A stretch of DNA of 37,682 bases from an uncultured Ruminococcus sp. (GCA_900315975.1 ONBA01000027.1:1-37682), one strand, 5' to 3'. Positions 1-7,665 are shown, numbered from the stretch's first letter. Notes: generated by a model not told the origin, from the sequence alone. Numbers and translations: made by a program.

Positions 1-1
1 T

Positions 2-259
2 ATCCATTCACTGCGACATCTCCATGCGAGCTTACTCATCTTTGAGGGAGTAGACGTAGTGGCGGTCTCGGCAGATATGGGTCACAGCGTCGTAGGAACT
101 ACCTTGAACCTGTATTCCCATATGTTTCAGGAAGCCAAAGCACGCAACTGCGATGCGATAAGCAACGCTCTGAGCTTCACAAACGATATAGGCACAGAAG
201 CAAGCGCCGACGAGGAGGAAACCGAAGATGAGACAGAGCAGCAGACGCTGGCGTTATGA
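2..259 (+). CDS. Tyrosine recombinase (integrase), C-terminal fragment cut by the window edge
   Basis: The frame is open from base 2, so the start lies outside the window. The 85 visible residues are the C-terminal catalytic part of a phage/ICE-type tyrosine recombinase. They show the HSLRH box near the first residues (catalytic H and R), a GHS motif (second His) and LNLYSH, whose Tyr is the expected nucleophile that binds DNA covalently. A short acidic tail follows (EEETEDETEQQ), which is unusual for the family. The gene points at the 3' end of tRNA-Glu, which begins 127 bases downstream. That is the standard layout for an element integrated in a tRNA gene. The motifs are seen; the element itself is inferred because only this end is visible. 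Confidence 0.9.
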   Translation: MHSLRHLHASLLIFEGVDVVAVSADMGHSVVGTTLNLYSHMFQEAKARNCDAISNALSFTNDIGTEASADEEETEDETEQQTLAL

Positions 260-271
260 GCATAAAAAGTA

Positions 272-293
272 CCGCAGAGCGAAAGCTCTGCGG
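272..293. terminator. Hairpin after the integrase gene
   Basis: A 9-bp perfect GC-rich stem (CCGCAGAGC / GCTCTGCGG) closes a GAAA tetraloop 12 bases after the integrase stop. There is no clear T-run on the plus strand, so it may stabilise the mRNA end or stop transcription only partly. On the minus strand it lies downstream of the tRNA genes. Confidence 0.5.
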
Positions 294-321
294 ATACCCA
301 AATTAATAGTTAAAAGATAAT

Positions 322-342
322 AAGTGCCAAACAAGTGCCAAA
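322..342. repeat. Two direct repeats AAGTGCCAAA, possible integrase arm sites
   Basis: AAGTGCCAAA occurs at 322-331 and again at 333-342, one helical turn apart. The pair lies between the integrase stop and the tRNA-Glu 3' end. Tyrosine recombinases of integrative elements often bind short direct repeats (arm sites) next to the attachment core. The repeat is seen; the function is inferred. Confidence 0.4.
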
Positions 343-386
343 GCCTGATTTTTAGAAAAAAGTAAGCCATCTGTGGGATTGCGTAA

Positions 387-461
387 TGGTGACCCGTACG
401 GGAATTGAACCCATGATTCCGCCGTGAAAGGGCGATGTCTTAACCTCTTGACCAACGGGCC
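387..461 (-). tRNA. tRNA-Glu (anticodon UUC)
   Basis: The minus strand folds as a complete tRNA. It has a 7-bp acceptor stem GGCCCGU/ACGGGUC (one G-U pair), the anticodon loop CUUUCAC with UUC at its centre on a 5-bp stem, a T-arm with GGUUCAAUU, discriminator A and an encoded CCA (387-389). Its 5' base directly follows the CCA of the upstream tRNA-Met. Its 3' end faces the integrase, so it is the probable attachment site of the element. Confidence 0.95.
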
Positions 462-538
462 TGGTAGCGGCAGTAGGATTCGAACCAACGACCAATCGGG
501 TATGAACCGAGTACTCTAGCCAACTGAGCTATGCCGCC
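462..538 (-). tRNA. tRNA-Met, elongator type (anticodon CAU)
   Basis: The minus strand gives GGCGGCA at the 5' end, GCUCAGUUGGCUAGAG in the D-arm, anticodon loop UUCAUAC and an encoded CCA at 462-464. The acceptor stem closes with G1-U72, as in the Bacillus elongator tRNA-Met. It lacks the unpaired 1-72 position of initiators, so the elongator form is favoured over initiator or a CAU-reading tRNA-Ile. No base separates it from tRNA-Glu, so the two must be cut apart from one transcript. Confidence 0.9.
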
Positions 539-573
539 ATGATTACGTCACTGGTTGAACCTGCGACTAATAT

Positions 574-602
574 ATTATAATACGTAATGGGAAAAAAGTC
601 AA
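574..602 (-). promoter_or_regulatory. Promoter of the tRNA-Met/tRNA-Glu unit
   Basis: On the minus strand, TTGACT (597-602) and TATAAT (574-579) are spaced by exactly 17 bases. The start point would fall about 30 bases before tRNA-Met, as expected for a stable RNA promoter. Confidence 0.85.
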
Positions 603-703
603 GGGGAATTCAAAAAAAAGATGAAGATTGGGAGGTTGCACAAAATGCCGTTGTAAGAAATGAGCTACACAGTTAAAATAACCAATAAAATTAGCTTTAC
701 ACT

Positions 704-1186
704 TTAACCGATACGCTGTTTGCTTCTTATGGTGAATCCGGTTTTAGAGTAAAGACCTAAGGCAGACGTGTTCCATTCAGCGACGTGGAGAGAGATAGGA
801 GCAGACGAATACGCTCTGATATGGTTGACAGCCCAAATCAGCAAACGCTGTCCATAGCCGCGCCCCTGACAGAGCGAGTTCACGAAAAGGTCGTCTATTT
901 CGGAGTCAAAGCAGCCGACACCGCCGATGATAAGGCCATTTTTCAGCAACAGGAAGAGATTATCTTTTTTGGAGCTGAGCTGCCTGATATCTGAGTAGAA
1001 GTTAAAAGGTGTGACGTTTAAAGCCTTTCGCATATTGTAGAAGCACTCATTATAAATGCGTTCATACTGAGGATACAGCCGGTCATTGAAAGGGACCATA
1101 TTCAAATCAGGAGCGTCAATACTGCCGCCCTGATACACCATTTCGTACACATAGAACATATTGTCACCATTATCAGGATTCCGCAT
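704..1186 (-). CDS. GNAT-family N-acetyltransferase
   Basis: This 160-residue protein has the GNAT fold signature in its second half. A beta-4/alpha-3 segment (DDLFVNSLCQGRGYGQRLL) carries the acetyl-CoA pyrophosphate loop QGRGYG at about residues 106-111, and a beta-5/alpha-4 segment ends in LGLYSKTGF. The substrate is unknown. The start overlaps the end of the upstream hydrolase gene by 14 bases, so the two are probably translationally coupled. No good ribosome binding site precedes either this ATG or the one nine codons later, so the exact start is uncertain. It is the last gene of the kinase/phosphatase/vWA cassette and may be a downstream effector or only a passenger. Confidence 0.8.
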   Translation of the reverse strand: MRNPDNGDNMFYVYEMVYQGGSIDAPDLNMVPFNDRLYPQYERIYNECFYNMRKALNVTPFNFYSDIRQLSSKKDNLFLLLKNGLIIGGVGCFDSEIDDLFVNSLCQGRGYGQRLLIWAVNHIRAYSSAPISLHVAEWNTSALGLYSKTGFTIRSKQRIG

Positions 1187-2303
1187 TTTTCATAGTGAGA
1201 GCGGGAGTTTTTTCTTTATCGGGCAAAATGGCATTTTTACCGCTTTTAGCGATTTTTTTCACAGCGTCCTTGAGGACATTTTGTTGTTCGGGTGACAGAG
1301 TACGCAGAGCCTTGAACATTGAAGAATAAGCCGACCACTTACCCTTGAGGATTTCTTTGAGGGTATCTTTTTCGGGTGCTTCAAGGACAGCGAACAGGGT
1401 ATCGGTGAAGACTTTTCGTTCCTCGTCGCTGAAATTATCGAGCCAACCAGTAATAGTTTTATTGATAAGGTCGCCGGACTTAGATAGTTCATTAGTACAG
1501 ACGAACCTGTTACGCAGGAGTTCCCAGTTATATGCGAGGTGCTGCATAATTCCGTTAACGGAGCTTTTGACGATTTTATGGGGCAGACTATTGTTCAGCA
1601 GCATACCCACAACGGAAGATTCCGGAACAAAGCTTCTGACCTTTTCCGATACATCAGCATATTCAGACGAGTCGGTAATTTCCTCGCGGAAACCGGGACC
1701 GTCAAAGGAGTAGACCTCCATAATGCGGCTGCGAACAGGAGTATCAGCGAAAGCGGACGCATAGATAGCGAGGTTGCCGCCTTTTGAGTGACCGCCTATA
1801 CGTAGGGGCGGAGAGGACTGAGAGAAGTTCTCATTGATGTATCCGACGCTGTAAAGCTGACCGGTAGTCTGCTGAAGGTAAGCGATACTGAAATCTTCCT
1901 TCCAGCCGACTACAGAACCGTCGGTGCCGCGGAAGGAGATGAATCGTGTACCGTCTCCGATAGTGCAGGTGACGGCAGAAAACTGAACCTCTTCAGCGGT
2001 GTCTATCATGTTCACATAGCCGGTGAGGAGGATATTTTTAAAGCGTTCGGACTCAGCCATATACCTGAAAAGCAGATTATCCTGCTCGAAGCTGATAAAT
2101 CTTACAGCTTCGGGGATTTTTTCGGGAGTGAAGTATTTATATGCATTTTCTACAGATATTGCGCGAGAGAAGTCAGCAGGGACTATTCCGTCGAGCGGAA
2201 CATAGCCGAACTGAGAAAGAATAAGAGCGTCTATTTCGTTGAAAGGGTCGGCGTAGAAAGGGATATCGCCGCGCCATTGAAGGTAATCTAAGATATTTGC
2301 CAT
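1173..2303 (-). CDS. Alpha/beta hydrolase of the DUF2974 (Mbeg1-like) family
   Basis: This 376-residue protein has no signal peptide. FISFRGTD at about 121-128 matches the oxyanion-side strand of class-3-type lipases. GGHSKGGNLA at 170-179 is a nucleophile elbow with Ser173. YSFDGPG at about 198-204 could supply the acidic residue. The family is common in Firmicutes and is predicted to be a lipase or esterase, but no substrate is established. It lies 15 bases after the Sel1-repeat gene and overlaps the GNAT gene. Its place in the kinase cassette suggests an enzyme controlled by phosphorylation, which is inference. Confidence 0.8.
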   Translation of the reverse strand: MANILDYLQWRGDIPFYADPFNEIDALILSQFGYVPLDGIVPADFSRAISVENAYKYFTPEKIPEAVRFISFEQDNLLFRYMAESERFKNILLTGYVNMIDTAEEVQFSAVTCTIGDGTRFISFRGTDGSVVGWKEDFSIAYLQQTTGQLYSVGYINENFSQSSPPLRIGGHSKGGNLAIYASAFADTPVRSRIMEVYSFDGPGFREEITDSSEYADVSEKVRSFVPESSVVGMLLNNSLPHKIVKSSVNGIMQHLAYNWELLRNRFVCTNELSKSGDLINKTITGWLDNFSDEERKVFTDTLFAVLEAPEKDTLKEILKGKWSAYSSMFKALRTLSPEQQNVLKDAVKKIAKSGKNAILPDKEKTPALTMKNAES

Positions 2304-2318
2304 AAGCTTCTCCTGATG

Positions 2319-3239
2319 TCAGACTAATCTTGTAAGCGCTTTGAGCGCGTTTGGATTTTTTTTGTCAGCGGAACGTCTGTACCATTTTTTAGCTGCTGAG
2401 AAGTCCTTATCGACTCCGAACCCCATTTCGTAGCAGAAGCCGAGGTTATACTCAGCAGATGAGTCGCCGAGGTCGGAGGCTTTGCGATAGAACGAAGCAG
2501 CTTTAGCGAGGTCTTTTTTTGTACCGGTACCGAAGAAATAGCAGTTGCCCATTGCGTTAATGGCACTCCTGTGTCCCTGTGCAGCAGCAAGGCTGTAGTA
2601 CCTGAAAGCAAGCTCAAAATCACGCTTGACCCCGACACCGTTTTCGTAGCAGTAGCCGGTATTATACTGAGCGGCAGCGATACCGGAATCAGCGGCATCT
2701 GCGAACAGATTGAAAGCCTTGTAATAGCTGCTTTTGGTACCCTTACCATAGTATATGCAAGTGCCGAGCAGATATTTCGCCTGTGCGTGACCCTGTTCAG
2801 CGGCAGCTTTGAGGTATTCGACAGCGAGCTCAGGATTTTTTTCGGTACCCTTTCCGTAAAGACAGCAGCAGGCGAGGTTGTATTGAGCCTTGACCCAGCC
2901 TTTTGCTGCTGACATACTGAAATATTCAAAGGCACGTTCGAGGTCGCGTTCAGTACCTTTACCGGAGTAAAGGCAGCTTCCGACCTCATTTTCAGCAGGG
3001 GGATATCCGGTAGAAGCCGAGTCGAGGAACAGTCCGAAAGCATCTTCCATGCGCCCCTCATTGAGGGCAGCAAGACCGTTTTTATAGTGGAGTTCAGCGA
3101 GAGCCTCTTCCGACATTCCAGCCGAATCCACACCGATACCGAAAGAGGGTATCCGTGCTTCACGTTTTGCATCGCATACCATGCAGCTGAGCAGCGAATC
3201 GTCGTTTGCAGTTGAGCACATAGGGCATATCCAGCTCAT
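2319..3239 (-). CDS. Sel1-repeat protein with N-terminal RanBP2-type zinc finger
   Basis: Residues 3-22 match the RanBP2 zinc-finger pattern exactly: W-x-C-x2-C-x3-N-x6-C-x2-C (W3, C5, C8, N12, C19, C22). From about residue 50 to the end (306) there are at least six Sel1-like repeats of about 36 residues, each with the A..YNLG.CY..G.G pattern. These form a helical scaffold for protein contacts. No enzymatic motif is visible. The start is 10 bases after the kinase stop, so it is in the same operon and is a good candidate for an adaptor or substrate of the kinase. Confidence 0.85.
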   Translation of the reverse strand: MSWICPMCSTANDDSLLSCMVCDAKREARIPSFGIGVDSAGMSEEALAELHYKNGLAALNEGRMEDAFGLFLDSASTGYPPAENEVGSCLYSGKGTERDLERAFEYFSMSAAKGWVKAQYNLACCCLYGKGTEKNPELAVEYLKAAAEQGHAQAKYLLGTCIYYGKGTKSSYYKAFNLFADAADSGIAAAQYNTGYCYENGVGVKRDFELAFRYYSLAAAQGHRSAINAMGNCYFFGTGTKKDLAKAASFYRKASDLGDSSAEYNLGFCYEMGFGVDKDFSAAKKWYRRSADKKNPNALKALTRLV

Positions 3240-3248
3240 GTTATGGTA

Positions 3249-4856
3249 TCAGACCTTTCTTGCGAGTTTTTGAATAATAGCCATTTCCTGACGAATAAAC
3301 CGGCAAGTGCCGTCGGCAGTATAGAAGTTGTAGCCGTTAACACCGCCGAGAGACGCTCTTTCGGAGCGGACGAAACCTTTAGCTCTTATGCCTGCATCGT
3401 CGAATTCAATGGAGTGTTCGTCCCACGGAGCAGCGAAATCGCCTGCGGGAGCTTCGGGAGCAGCCGCCGGAGCAGTTTCAGCGACGGGAGCAGGAGTTTC
3501 GGCAGTCCTGAGCTCTTCCATAGCCGGAGCAGGTGCAGGAGCTGTGGGTTTATCAGCTTTTTCAGCGTATTTCATTGCGAGCAGCATTTCGAGCTTGAAG
3601 AACATTGAATTCGAGTCGCTGCGATAGAACTGATACCCCTTTATGCCTGACATTATTTTCTGTTCACTTGAAATGAAACCGCGGCTGCGAATCTTGTCGA
3701 TATCGAAAGCGATAGCGTGTTCGTCCCACGGCTCGCAGAAGCCTGTAGGAGCGGTGATTTTGAGGAGACCCATAGAGCCGAGTTCATCTTTGCTGACGGT
3801 TTTTTTAGTGCCGTCGGAGTAGATGAGTTCATAGCATTTTTCGCCGTCAGCGCTGACCTTTTTCATGCCTGCGATGTTGGCAGTTTCGAGTTTATCCCTG
3901 TCGAGGACGATGCTGTGCTCGGGCCACGGCTCTTCTATAACGGGCTCAGCCTCGCGCAGACGTTTCAGCACGTCGGAAGCTGAAGGGCGCAGAGCGGGGT
4001 CTTTCTGAAGCATATCCCTGATAAGGGACGCATATTTCGGACTCTTTATAAGCGGACTGAGTTTCAGCTCGCAGCCGCTGTTAAGAGCTATCCAGCAGTA
4101 GATGACCTTACCCTTAGCCTGACGCTTTTTGAGTTTTTCGGTGAGGTTTACGGGTTCAGGCAGACCGCCTGTGAGGTAGAAATGGAATATGAGACCGAGA
4201 GAGAAAATGTCCGATTTTTCGGTGATTTTCTTACCTATCTCCTCGCGGTCGTCTTCACTGTCGGCATATTCGCCGAGCTCAGGGGAGTAGTAGTCGATAG
4301 TGCCGACGATTTCCTCCGGTTTTTCGTCAACGAAGTAGCTGCTGTCGAAGTCGATGAGTTTAGCGACGTAGTTGCCGGTCTTATTGCGGACGAGCAGGAC
4401 GTTTTTGAGTTTGAGGTCGCTGTGGATTATTCCCTTGCTGTGAACACTGAAAAGTGCACCGGCAGCGGTCTGCATGAGGAGCTTTTTAACGTCAACGGAG
4501 AGGCTTGCGAGTACACCTTCAGTCTCGTCATCGTCGATAGCGCCGTCAACGAATTCGGCTGCCTCAACGTACTGATTACCCTCAATGAACTCATCGCAGG
4601 GGATAACGATATTGCCGCCCGAGCCTGCGATTGTGCGTATAGCGGCATTTACGCGCTTACGTGTGTCAACGAATTCATTGAAGAGCTTCTCGTTATGAGC
4701 GAATGTTTTCGCATCGAGAGTACCGTTGTTGATAGGTGCAACAGGGGTCTGATACTTTTTGAGGAAGTATTTTTTACCTGCTCTGACTGCGGACGCAGTC
4801 TGACCGCACTGACTGTTTTTCCAGTCGCTGACGAGTTCATATCCGTGAAATTTCAT
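3249..4856 (-). CDS. Ser/Thr protein kinase-like protein with three C-terminal PWxEHxI repeats
   Basis: Residues 1-300 are a eukaryotic-type kinase domain. K33 or K34 is the likely ATP-contacting lysine, followed by the catalytic loop HSDLKLKN (145-152), the metal loop DFD (169-171, in place of DFG), and GTIDYYSPE (185-193) in place of the APE region. The HSD motif makes it a non-RD kinase, normally not regulated by activation-loop phosphorylation. No membrane segment is present. The C-terminal part holds three copies of a roughly 57-residue module starting PW.EH.I..D (about 310-367, 376-432, 477-533). A Pro/Ala-rich linker (438-475) separates the last two copies. The start overlaps the phosphatase stop (ATGA), so the two are translated together. 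Together with the vWA gene this matches the TerY-type kinase/phosphatase/vWA triad. Confidence 0.85.
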   Translation of the reverse strand: MKFHGYELVSDWKNSQCGQTASAVRAGKKYFLKKYQTPVAPINNGTLDAKTFAHNEKLFNEFVDTRKRVNAAIRTIAGSGGNIVIPCDEFIEGNQYVEAAEFVDGAIDDDETEGVLASLSVDVKKLLMQTAAGALFSVHSKGIIHSDLKLKNVLLVRNKTGNYVAKLIDFDSSYFVDEKPEEIVGTIDYYSPELGEYADSEDDREEIGKKITEKSDIFSLGLIFHFYLTGGLPEPVNLTEKLKKRQAKGKVIYCWIALNSGCELKLSPLIKSPKYASLIRDMLQKDPALRPSASDVLKRLREAEPVIEEPWPEHSIVLDRDKLETANIAGMKKVSADGEKCYELIYSDGTKKTVSKDELGSMGLLKITAPTGFCEPWDEHAIAFDIDKIRSRGFISSEQKIMSGIKGYQFYRSDSNSMFFKLEMLLAMKYAEKADKPTAPAPAPAMEELRTAETPAPVAETAPAAAPEAPAGDFAAPWDEHSIEFDDAGIRAKGFVRSERASLGGVNGYNFYTADGTCRFIRQEMAIIQKLARKV

Positions 4857-6496
4857 TGATCCTCACCTCCCATTAATGCAGAGTAGCCGGAGTAGTATTT
4901 ATAGAAAAGAGACTGCTGTAATTCGGCATTTTTCCCGAGATTAGCAATATCTGAGCTGATAGCCTCAGCGGCAGACCTGACAGCGTTTACGATATCAGCA
5001 GGGTAAGAGCCGCTTCCGGACTTTACCTCGCTGATGATAGTGTCAGCATTAGCGGACCAGTATTTATCAGCCGCATTTTTGAGTGTCTCAGCGAAAATGC
5101 ATTCTCGCAGTTCATCGTACTCTGAATCTGAGCTTCTCACACTGCCGAGAGCTGCTTCAAGCTTGTCGAGACAGCCGGAATTTATCTCCATATCCTTTGC
5201 ACCGAGACCGGACGCAAGTTCAGTGAGGTCGGCTCTTGCACTTGTGCGCATTTCTTTAGCTTTGAGGATTCGCTCGTCTTCTGCGGCAGATTTTTCAGCG
5301 TCAGCTTTAACAGCGTCCTCGCAGAAAGCGCGTACTGTCGGGGAATTTTTCAGTTCATCGCGGAGCATAGCGTCCTCATCGGGAGCGTTGTTAAGTGAAC
5401 GTTCAAAGTCACCGATGAAGTCCTTGTCGAGGAGTTCGGGCATTTGTGAGATGTAATCGGAGTTGATGACTTTTAACCTGCGTGAAGCCGAACGGCGGAA
5501 TTCGTCGAAATTAGCGTATCCGCAGAGTTTCATTGCAATGGTACTGCTGTCATCGTGTCTGCCGTGTTCTAAGAAGAAATCGTGCAGAATAGCACTCATT
5601 TCCTCAGGAGAAGCGGACTTTTCAGCCGCATCGAGAATAGTCTTCTCGAAAGCGAGCGGGGAGAGGAAACTTCCCGAATCGAAGCAACCGTCACTTGCAC
5701 AGAAAATGACGCAGGGGTTGCGGAATTTCATATACGAGCAGTTGATAGTGAACTCTTCCCCGTCGTTAGCCTTTATGTAGTTAGTCATACCGCCGTCTGC
5801 ACGTTCTTCGTCGCGGACAAGCTGACGCAGACCGTCTTTTTCGTCCCATAGATACGGGCGGGAATCTCCGGCAGTAAGGAGCATAACCTCGGTCTCAGAG
5901 CCTTTTTCGCGGTAGAGAGCGGCAGTAAGAGTAGTACCGAGGAGAGAGAGCCCCGAATAAGACGACTCGTAGAAGATGTTGGCATTTTTAGCGCAGGCAC
6001 GGAGTTTTTCCGCAATAGTGCGTGTGAAGAACTCGCCTGTTTCCGCGATAGTCTTTGACCTTTTTGCGGAATCGCGTTCTTTTTCGAGAGTACCGAAGAA
6101 AGCTTCGGCTGAGTAATTTTTATTATATGTGAACTCGTGAAGGACAATTGCCGCAACGATGCGTGACGCAAAATAGCCGCTTTTTTTGATATTGTTGACG
6201 TTATCGGTATAGCAGTCCTTGACAGCGTACAGCTCGAAAAACGACTTTTTCACGTAGCTGAGAAATCGTTCGTCGGAGTAGTCCTCAAATACGCCGGAAA
6301 ACAGCGTATCCGGCAGAGTATCCTCGTTGAAAAGGTTCTTGTCTATTGAAACATGACGGATAGCCGCCGCACCACCGAGACCGTCAGCGACGATAAGAAG
6401 CTGACCATCGGCATAGGGGAGGGCGTCCTCGCCTTTGTATACTATTGTCCCGTCGGGACGTGTTTTTGATGATTGTCTGTAAACAGTCAATTCCAT
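4853..6496 (-). CDS. PP2C-family Ser/Thr phosphatase with long C-terminal extension
   Basis: I place the start at 6496 because GAGGAG lies 7-8 bases before that ATG; an ATG 15 bases upstream has no such site. The 547-residue product has PP2C metal-binding motifs in order: VADGLGG (about 36-42), LLGTTLTAAL, LLTAGDSRPYLW, CASDGCFDS and HDDSSTIAM. The catalytic domain ends near residue 335. The remaining 210 residues are charged and predicted helical, with no recognised domain. The enzyme would reverse the action of the kinase encoded immediately downstream, with which it overlaps by 4 bases. It is likely cytoplasmic. Confidence 0.85.
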   Translation of the reverse strand: MELTVYRQSSKTRPDGTIVYKGEDALPYADGQLLIVADGLGGAAAIRHVSIDKNLFNEDTLPDTLFSGVFEDYSDERFLSYVKKSFFELYAVKDCYTDNVNNIKKSGYFASRIVAAIVLHEFTYNKNYSAEAFFGTLEKERDSAKRSKTIAETGEFFTRTIAEKLRACAKNANIFYESSYSGLSLLGTTLTAALYREKGSETEVMLLTAGDSRPYLWDEKDGLRQLVRDEERADGGMTNYIKANDGEEFTINCSYMKFRNPCVIFCASDGCFDSGSFLSPLAFEKTILDAAEKSASPEEMSAILHDFFLEHGRHDDSSTIAMKLCGYANFDEFRRSASRRLKVINSDYISQMPELLDKDFIGDFERSLNNAPDEDAMLRDELKNSPTVRAFCEDAVKADAEKSAAEDERILKAKEMRTSARADLTELASGLGAKDMEINSGCLDKLEAALGSVRSSDSEYDELRECIFAETLKNAADKYWSANADTIISEVKSGSGSYPADIVNAVRSAAEAISSDIANLGKNAELQQSLFYKYYSGYSALMGGEDQ

Positions 6497-6609
6497 AGTT
6501 TTTCTCCTCATTGTATGGAATGATTAGAGGCATACCCGCAAAATATGCCTGAATGATTTTGCGGTGATGCCTTGAGTTGTAACTGATGCAGGGTAAGCGG
6601 CTGAATTTC

Positions 6610-6810
6610 TCAGCGCAGAGAGTATTTCAGCGCGAGCAGGCCGGCGCCTATCGCGCCGGCGATAAAAATGATACCGCCGTTTTTGACTTGTTTCAGTGCA
6701 TCCGGATCGTCTTTTTTATCTTCTCGTGTGAGCGTTCTTGGTGAAAAATACATTATAAGACCAAGTATGCCGAGCAGTGCCATAGCACCGAATCCGATGA
6801 TATCTGACAT
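6610..6810 (-). CDS. Small two-helix membrane protein
   Basis: This 66-residue protein has two hydrophobic segments (about 5-22 and 46-62) around a charged loop (TREDKKDDPDALKQVKNG). AAAGGATG provides a ribosome binding site about 6 bases before the ATG. I do not recognise the family. It sits between the vWA gene and the phosphatase on the same strand and could anchor the signalling proteins to the membrane, which is inference. Confidence 0.7.
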   Translation of the reverse strand: MSDIIGFGAMALLGILGLIMYFSPRTLTREDKKDDPDALKQVKNGGIIFIAGAIGAGLLALKYSLR

Positions 6811-6877
6811 AATTCACATCCTTTCTGCTATGCAGAGACAGTCTGCTGTAAAATTGCGGGTCCAGTATTATTAAAAC

Positions 6878-6907
6878 AGACCGGAGCAGAACGCTCTGCA
6901 CCGGTCT
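6878..6907 (-). terminator. Terminator after the vWA gene
   Basis: An inverted repeat, AGACCGG-A-GCAGA and its complement (12 bp with one mismatch), begins 11 bases past the vWA stop. On the minus strand it is followed by GTTTTAATAATA. It may stop much of the transcription from the upstream promoter and so set a higher level of the vWA protein than of the kinase and phosphatase. Confidence 0.7.
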
Positions 6908-6917
6908 TTCTGGATTT

Positions 6918-7604
6918 TTAGAATGAACCAACAACAAGGTCGATAGCCGACTGAATATCAACATCGGGGAGACCTGTTCCTGCGGGAGAGAAAGCAGGCC
7001 AGTATCTGTTCCAAGCCTGAAGCTCAGTCCACGGCTCAGCGTTAGGAACGAAAGCGACGAGACGGCCAGCCTTAGCCTGATAGTTGCTTCCGAGGGTCTG
7101 GTCAGTAGCTTCCCACCAAGCACCGAGCTGAGCGATATCAGCGGGCATACCCGAGGGATAGCCGGAAGAACCTGCTCTTGCACCGAGCGGAAGAGCGGGA
7201 GCGTCTGAGAAAACGAGGATAACGTGGCGGCGCTTAGAACCGTCAGTAGTCCAGTCAGACTTGAGAGCGAGAGCGATAGCTTCGAGGGCATTTTCGGGGA
7301 TATCACCGCCGCCCTTAGCCTCGATATTGTCAACGAATCTGCGGAAATCGTCGTTCTGCTCAGGGAGCTTGAAGAATTCTGATTCTACCATAGGGTCCTG
7401 GTCACAGCCGTAGTCTCTGAAAGCGATGACCTTGATTCTGAGAGTTTCGACCTCTTTATCGTTTTCCTCCATAGATTCGATGAATTTTTCATAGAAAGAA
7501 ATAGCGTTTTTCTTAACCTCGTCGATGATAGGAGCCATACTGCCAGTAGCGTCGATACACATAACGATGTCAACGCAGTATTCACCCATTCCCTGTCCGG
7601 CCAT
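6918..7604 (-). CDS. TerY-like von Willebrand factor A domain protein
   Basis: The 228-residue protein is essentially one vWA domain. The metal-ion site (MIDAS) is DATGS at residues 18-22, near the start, followed by a conserved Thr/Asp-containing loop in GGGDIPENALEAI and the strand HVILVFSDAP. There is no signal peptide or membrane segment, so it is cytoplasmic. An AAGGAGG site lies 7 bases before the ATG. Stand-alone vWA proteins of this type are encoded with PP2C phosphatases and Ser/Thr kinases in TerY-associated modules linked to tellurite and stress responses. The same three partners are found here on one strand within 4.4 kb. Confidence 0.85.
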   Translation of the reverse strand: MAGQGMGEYCVDIVMCIDATGSMAPIIDEVKKNAISFYEKFIESMEENDKEVETLRIKVIAFRDYGCDQDPMVESEFFKLPEQNDDFRRFVDNIEAKGGGDIPENALEAIALALKSDWTTDGSKRRHVILVFSDAPALPLGARAGSSGYPSGMPADIAQLGAWWEATDQTLGSNYQAKAGRLVAFVPNAEPWTELQAWNRYWPAFSPAGTGLPDVDIQSAIDLVVGSF

Positions 7605-7665
7605 AATTTCATCCTCCTTAGATTCAGAGTATTCCTTATTAAATAGGAAAGGAACTCATAATTTG

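Noticed and set aside
303..488. Short open frame across the tRNA genes
   Set aside because: It overlaps both tRNAs, which fold perfectly.
2324..3172. 282-residue frame overlapping the Sel1-repeat gene on the same strand
   Set aside because: It is kept open by the repeats of the real gene in another frame; basic, Leu/Ser-rich and without motifs.
4182..4859. 225-residue open frame antisense to the kinase gene
   Set aside because: It mirrors the kinase gene, has no ribosome binding site or recognisable domain, and results from the codon bias of the real gene.
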